Shown here: piece after piece, positions 58,403-64,000 of the stretch
Layout: each line of letters begins with the position of its first letter
Position numbering within the stretch: position 1 is the stretch's first letter
NCBI GenBank assembly: GCA_963921425.1
Contig: OY992834.1
Span: 8,663,271-8,727,270 of the forward strand
Reading direction: 5' to 3'
Source: Dryas octopetala
Taxonomy: Eukaryota; Streptophyta; Magnoliopsida; Rosales; Rosaceae
Length of the DNA stretch: 64,000 nucleotides
Made by a program: the position numbers and the translations under genes
Notes under the pieces: model-generated
Seen by the model: only the letters and a program-made list of their open reading frames with translations
Told to the model about the DNA's origin: nothing
Databases searched by the model: none

Positions 58403-61400
58403 AAAGGGAAGGATTTATAACATTCTATTTTTAACATAAGTTTTGACACAAATTTTTAATGGAACTCATTTCACATAGAAGTTTAATAATTTGAAACTTC
58501 TATTTTGTAGTTTTCTATTAAAAGATCAATCTTTCAAAAAAATAGGTAAATCATAAATTATTTACGTATAAAGATTAAATGTTCAACATTTCAAGTATTT
58601 ATTTTATTGACCACTTAATCTTTTTAGGTAATATTTGCCTTATTTTGCTCGCTTTTGCATTTTGATTGATATGTCAGGTGTAGGTTGTTTGCATGTGTTT
58701 CCTTTATAAGATTTTGTTTAATCTAATTAAAGAAAAATAGAAGATGTTAAGCTAGCTGGGAAAATATGATGATAAATGCTATTTATCTTATCCTTTCTAC
58801 ATTCTTTTATGATTTTCTCTTTTAATTATTTTTTTTATTGTAATCTCACGATCAAAATAGTTCATTTTTATGTTATTCTTTAAAAATTATTTTATAAAAA
58901 AATTAATCAAATCAAAAATTATTTAGTTATATAATTATAATAAAATAAACAAACGATTTTGATTACAATTTGATTCACTATCTGTTTATTTGATAACACA
59001 ATTATATGATCATATAAACAGTTCTAACCAAGAGATTAGACTGCAAAATAATAATAATAATAAAGGATAATTAAAAACGGAAGAAAAGATAAAAAGGATA
59101 AAGTAGATAGCATTTCTCAAACATAATAGTCCACAAGAATTAGATGCTTGCGGGTTTGCAAGACAACCTCATCATTCACAACTTGACTTACCGGCCAGTT
59201 GGGTTTTGGTCCAACCCAATAAAGCTGCGCCAAGTTTATTTTTCAAGTGTGTTATCCAATACATATATAAATACATGACTTCTAATGAATACTTGAATGC
59301 ACCATGTCAATATATCTACGAGGTATAATTATCCCACCTAAATTTCTTTCAACCTAACTTATTTGACTTTTTGTTAACAGGTCGTGAACCACCTTGCGGG
59401 TACGACCTACCCATTGCCCTCAAACCCTTTCTTAGGCACGACCTACCTATAGGCTATAGCCCTCAAACCCTTTCTTATTTTTCTCATCGTCTCTTGGATT
59501 CTCTCACAAATTTCTCTCCAGCTCAAGTGTCTCATAATAATTGTCATATATACCTCTCTCTATTTTTATATTAATGGTTTCATAACTCTTTGTTGGAATG
59601 TATTCATATTGGACTAATTCTAGTAATGCAAATTTTGTCAATATATTCTAATTGTTTATTTACTGTTTGGAAAAAAAAAATGTTTTCACTGCAATTACTT
59701 AATTTTTTTTTATTTAACATATAAAGTTCACGATATACTTCAGTTTAAGCAATTTCGAATCATTTGAGATGAGAAAAGTTCATGATTGGGCCACGCTCCG
59801 GCCCATTGACCCACAATCCACAATTAGAGTCGTGACTCGTGGCCAAGCTATGTATGACTAGACAAGCAATGTTGACTATACTATACTAGAAGGATCTATC
59901 ACATGCAATTTCTGTGCATAATGTTTAGGTATATCCGTATATATAAAGATAATGAATAAAGTAAAAAATAATATATGGAAAGTAAGGTAATTTAATTACC
60001 ATATTATCATGACGTTTTTTTGGATATTATATTATCGATCAATACCCTTCTAAATAGTAAAAAATAAAGGCATATTTTTTTCGGTTACAACAATAAAGCC
60101 TTGATATTTGATGTACATTAAAAATAATTCATCATTGATAAAGTCCATGGTATAACATTCTTTGGTAAACAAGTATATATAATTCAAAATCATTCTAATT
60201 AATAATTCTGATTTGGATAAAACCGTGCATGTGAGGGCAGACATGCAACTTTGCCTTTGCTATATATAATTAGACTGAGAGTGACAAAGTGTAACTTGTA
60301 AGTGGAAAAATGGGACAAAAAAGCATGAAAGATTGTTGTTACAATAAAAGGGTACATATATTACAACAACAAAAAATGGTACATTGATCACCTCAAAGTT
60401 CCCAAAAGGGCACACAATTAGAGATAGACGGCCACCCTTCACAAAACTTCACATGCATGATGCATCTTAATTAATTACAAAATAATTAATTAAAGATGAA
60501 TTGTAAAAACACGCGTGACTAATCAAATGATGAATTGATTTATACGTACGATTACCAGGGACTAATTAAATGATGAATAATATTCCTTTATCGAGTTAGT
60601 CGATCGACCCACCCAGTCAATTAAGCAGGTGACCATTTATTATTAGGCTATTAATTAGCTTTATATTCAAATATATTATTACATTAATGCTATAAATTGA
60701 GAAAAAACAAAAAAGGGTTAAGATTCCACCTAGAATATATTAATCGTGGGTTTAGGATATAATCATATCAGCAAATTAATAATGATAATAATATTATTAA
60801 TTGGTACTGCTTGTATCATGTATGTACATTCAAAATTAAAATCAATACTAATCTATTGCTTAATTAACCCAAATTTATATATGGTATTTTCCTTAAATTA
60901 GCTTCTCCGGCCATGTGGGATATCAGATCCAAAACCATACAAACTACAGAGTCTGGAAAATGTGGCAACGTCTGATTTTGTGAAGACGATAAGCAAAGTG
61001 CATGATAGATCAGATAAATATGGCCCTGCGGTTGAAAATGCGCATGCATCTCTTTAAAGTAATTCATCAGGTTCATATGTCCAACCTTGAACCTTTGAAT
61101 GCTCACGTACAGTCTGTAATTTGATATGAATTTCTGATATTCCTACAATCATCAAACTTTAGAAAAACACAATATTTATTACTTGTCCAAATCATCATGT
61201 ACATCAGTGATATATATAGATAGGCGGCTTCAGGTGCGAACGCTTGTTGATGAATCGCTCTTTCAAGTATGTGCATGTAAACGTTCAAACCTGAAGTTTT
61301 TGGCAGAACTGCAGGTTTGATATCACGGTGTAATTATATGTAGATACATGCATATAGATATTTCTAAAAGAAGAAAGTAAATCAAGTGAGAGAGAGAGAG

Positions 61401-61410
61401 AGAGAGAGAG
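58396..61410. other. AT-rich intergenic stretch
   Basis: No gene is recognised. A short direct duplication occurs at 59400-59480, where ACGACCTACC and CCCTCAAACCCTTTCTTA each appear twice. The last part (about 60890-61410) may be downstream primary-transcript sequence of the MIR159 gene. An (GA)n run lies at 61388-61410. Confidence 0.5.
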
Positions 61411-61416
61411 ATTTAT

Positions 61417-61604
61417 ATTGGAGCTCCCTTCAATCCAAGTAAGGAAAGGAGAAGGCAATCACGTCTCCTGAGTCATGCAAACCCTTAAGCTGCGCAGTGC
61501 GCACCAGCAGTGGTTGTTATCCTGCGCAACCCAGAGGTATCCATGAACCAGCAGCAGTGTACACCATCTCTCCCTCCTGCTTTTGGACCAAAGGGAGCTC
61601 CCAA
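61417..61604 (-). ncRNA. MIR159: MIR159-family microRNA precursor
   Basis: On the minus strand a foldback of about 190 nt has GGGAGCTCCCTTTGGTCCAA on the 5' arm (61602 downward) and CTTGGATTGAAGGGAGCTCC on the 3' arm (61439-61420). Canonical miR159 (TTTGGATTGAAGGGAGCTCT plus A) differs only at nt 1 and nt 20. The two arms pair over about 20 bp with three G-U pairs. Inside the stem CATGGATACC.. pairs with ..GGTTTGCATG, and TGCATGACTCAGGAG on the 3' side resembles the conserved inner stem of MIR159/MIR319. Mature miR159 directs AGO1 cleavage of GAMYB-type MYB mRNAs. The length, 3'-arm position and second conserved stem block all fit the family. The plus-strand frame 61497-61748 is antisense noise. 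Confidence 0.9.
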
Positions 61605-61720
61605 CAGTTACTCACACTTCACCTATTTTCAACAGCACCCAAAACCCCAAAAACCAGTGAAGAATTTAAAAATGAGAAATGGTTGAGTAGTTGTGTGAAG
61701 AAAGGTGAGTCTGAAGGGGG

Positions 61721-61728
61721 TTTAAATA
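61721..61728 (-). promoter_or_regulatory. TATA box of the MIR159 gene
   Basis: TATTTAAA on the minus strand, about 120 nt before the 5' arm of the precursor, followed by a CT-rich stretch. The position suits a Pol II microRNA promoter with a short leader. Confidence 0.55.
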
Positions 61729-62513
61729 GAGATGGGAGTAATGGGTAAGAACCCTAGTAGGTGAGAAAGGACTGAGAAATAAATATGGACATTAATGGGG
61801 GTCTGTGAAGCAAATCTGTGGGATAGATTTTCTCTTTATTATAGTAGTGTTTTTAATCTCTGATAAAGCCATAAAGGTGATGGAGTCTTGGATTTTGGAA
61901 ACAGAGTCAGGGACGGTAATGGCGGACAAGAGCATCTTTAGTCATTTCTCTTTTCATAAAAGGTCACAAAAATCTAAGTTTTGGGTATTAACAATTAAAG
62001 GGAAAGTCCAACTTTTACAACAGATGAACAGATAAGTAAGAAAAATCTGATGCAGGGCTTGTTATTTAATTATTAATTCAATCTAGATAATGTGAATATT
62101 AGTAATGAAAATGGATTAATAAAGAAAAAAAGAATTAATGGAATATTAAATTGGGGGGTTGGAACGTACAAAAGTTTGTTGGGTTCTTTCACTTCTTTGT
62201 TAATAAATAAATATTGCAGAAAACAGAGAAATTGGTGGTTCATAAAAGCATCTGTACGTTTTCTGAGATTCCCCCTTTAAGAGTTATTGCTGGTTGGGAC
62301 TTGGGATGTGTCTCTATTTGTACGTTGAAATGGGTAATGTAATGTGTAGGGAGCGAATGATGTAATGCTTACCGTTTGATTTTGACCGGTGGGTAGAATT
62401 TTCTTGTGGGAAGTGTGATATTATTTATTTTTAAGTTTTTGACAGATGACCAAGAATTAGAAAATTCCTTTCACAGCATGACATAACCCAATTGAATCGA
62501 AGATAATAAACTC
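61729..62513. other. MIR159 upstream region
   Basis: AT-rich minus-strand upstream sequence. No gene or further motif that I can support. Confidence 0.45.
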
Positions 62514-63176
62514 TAGGCATAAATTCAATTTAGACACGTAACTATGTAAGCTATTTCAATGTGATTCATGAATTTTAAAATATTTTAAATATACACTCGA
62601 TTTATTATCTAAATTGAAAAATGAATTTCTGTCCATTGATTCGTTGAGAAATCAGTTAAATGACAGCTTGGCTTTTGCTAACCGGGATTACTTGGCGACG
62701 TGGCGCTATCTCAGCAAATATTTCCCGCCAAATGAGCGACACAAGCCCACAATTTAATAATAATAGAGAAAGAGAGTTTGTACACAAACTCATCATCTCT
62801 TTCTCGCTTATTGAACACAAGTGATGGATTTATATTCAAATTTGGGGAAAAATGTGATGTTTTTTGGGAGACTAAATGGTTAGGAGAGCATTCGACGAGC
62901 GAGAAAGAGGTGATGGGTGTGTGGGCCCGTGTCAAGTGGACATGTGTTGCTTATTTGGCGGGAAATGTATGCTGAGTTGGTGCCACGTCGCCAATTAATC
63001 CCCATTAGCAAAAGCCAAGCTGATATTTAACTGATCTCTCAATAAATTGATCGATGTACGAAATTTCATTTTTCAATTTACATAATAAATCAGGTGTATA
63101 TTTGAAATATTTGAAAGTTCGTGAACCCCGTTGAAATAACATATATAGTTACGTGTCTAAATTGAATTTATGCCTA
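62514..63176. mobile_element. 663-bp foldback element
   Basis: Two inverted arms of about 310 bp meet near 62840. Each arm, read inward, gives TAGGCATAAATTCAATTTAG, ACACGTAACTA, AATATACAC, TCAGTTAAAT, CAGCTTGGCTTTTGCTAA, TTGGCGACGTGGC, CTCAGCA and TTTCCCGCCAAAT, then AAAGAG..TTTCTCGC near the centre. The arms differ by many substitutions, so the element is not young. No transposase is encoded; the frames on both strands (62711-62935 and 62778-62975) are arm artefacts. A transcript would form a long hairpin. Confidence 0.8.
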
Positions 63177-64000
63177 AACTCTATGTTTGGTAAACGAAAA
63201 AATTTACCTATAACATAAATATAAACTGATTTGCCATTTTATTAAATATGTTTTATTTTAAAATTTTAAAAAATTTGATGTGATAAAGTATAGGAACATA
63301 TATGTTATCATGTTATTGGGTTCTGATACCAAATCAATAATTTTTTTGTTATAAGAAAATTTTTTTCTTGGTAAACTACTGAAATGAAAAGAAAGAAAAA
63401 TAATCAATCTCTTTGTAATATTAAAAATTTAATAGACAAAAAGAAGAGAAAATTATTATTCACAGCTTTTAAATTTTTAACTAGGTTTTACCTTCGACCT
63501 TTTCCTACATGTATAACTATTTGCACTATTCGAAGTCTTTTATCAAGAGTGGCTAAAAAAAAAAGGTCTTTCATCAAGTAAAATGTTTCGTCCTTTTAAA
63601 TGCTTCCGGGCATGGCACTATTCGACCAAATAAAATGAAAGGCAGCATTACTATTGATTTCTAAATAGAAAAAATGATGCAATTAACAAATTAAGCAACA
63701 ACTTACTTGTCTAGAATAACAAGAAGTAGAAGTGTTAAACAAACTAGCCCTACTTGTTTAAGTTGGACTCATCATGTTTTTATGTCGTGCACTTGTGCCC
63801 ATGTGGACCCATAACTAAGTTTTAGGTTTTGCATGGCTTATGGTTCATTCGTATTCGTGTCGTGCCTTAAATGAAAAAATTAATTTTATAATATTTTTTA
63901 TAATTAAATATTAACATTTTTTTGTTTGAAAAATTGAATTTTCTTGTTGAAAAGTTTTCTAAAATGAAAAAAAATAATATTAAAAGAGCCATGCCTAATT
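63177..64000. other. AT-rich end of the window
   Basis: I see no gene, RNA or supported repeat here. The frame at 63384-63581 is lysine-rich translation of A-rich DNA. Confidence 0.5.

Noticed and set aside
61497-61748. 83-residue plus-strand frame
   Set aside because: It is antisense to the MIR159 precursor and has no domain.
62711-62975. Frames on both strands with similar ends (CVAHLAGNIC and CVAYLAGNVC)
   Set aside because: Their similarity arises because they are read from the two arms of the same inverted repeat.

Overview
The window is nuclear DNA of a flowering plant. Its genes have short AT-rich GT-AG introns, CT-rich leaders, (GA)n microsatellites, many small inverted-repeat transposons and an initiator tRNA-Met gene. 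The protein set (plant CDC48C/NVL, GBF-type bZIP, CURT1, LRB/POB1-type BTB protein, DUF1191, plant MIR159) points to a eudicot. My impression is a rosid tree, perhaps Rosaceae/Prunus, but no species can be proved from sequence alone.

Layout. 1-5.8 kb: repeat-rich flank with a hAT-like MITE, two ~530-bp direct repeats around a stray beta-amylase exon, and a Mutator-like foldback MITE. 5.8-9.9 kb (+): ten-exon AAA-ATPase gene, CDC48C/NVL type. 10.4-10.9 kb (-): class III chitinase pseudogene. 11.8 kb (+): tRNA-iMet(CAU). 13.0-15.4 kb (-): eight-exon glucose-6-phosphate 1-epimerase-like gene. 19.6-22.8 kb (-): twelve-exon G-box-binding factor gene with a probable 1.76-kb leader intron and G-boxes in its promoter. 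25-31.8 kb: gene-poor, with promoter-like ACGT clusters and decayed MITEs. 31.8-39.0 kb (+): GDSL esterase/lipase gene broken in exon 3 by a complete Ty1-copia retrotransposon with two apparently identical 317-bp LTRs and an unbroken 1398-residue gag-pol frame. 40.1-41.0 kb (-): single-exon DUF1191 membrane protein. 43.1-47.0 kb: complete-looking PIF/Harbinger transposon with two genes. 47.5-49.9 kb (+): CURT1 thylakoid-curvature gene. 50.6-51.0 kb (-): intronless eIF1A. 52.6-55.6 kb (-): six-exon BTB-BACK gene (POB1/LRB type). 56-64 kb: AT-rich, with foldback elements and a MIR159-family gene (-) at 61.4-61.6 kb.

The genes form no operon or pathway; each has its own promoter. Two themes connect some of them. 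Several act in light or chloroplast biology (GBF, CURT1, LRB-type BTB), and G-boxes, the target of GBF proteins, lie upstream of both GBF and CURT1. The window also records recent transposition: a young copia insertion that breaks a gene, and a Harbinger element ending 424 bp upstream of the CURT1 start. The copia primer-binding site is complementary to the 3' end of the initiator tRNA encoded 21 kb away.

I did not find a system I could call wholly undescribed. The strongest observations are the gene-breaking young copia element, the MIR159 locus, the Harbinger element with a shortened ORF1, and a TTTGG..GCTGAGAAAATG-like motif recurring in the first introns of three unrelated genes.
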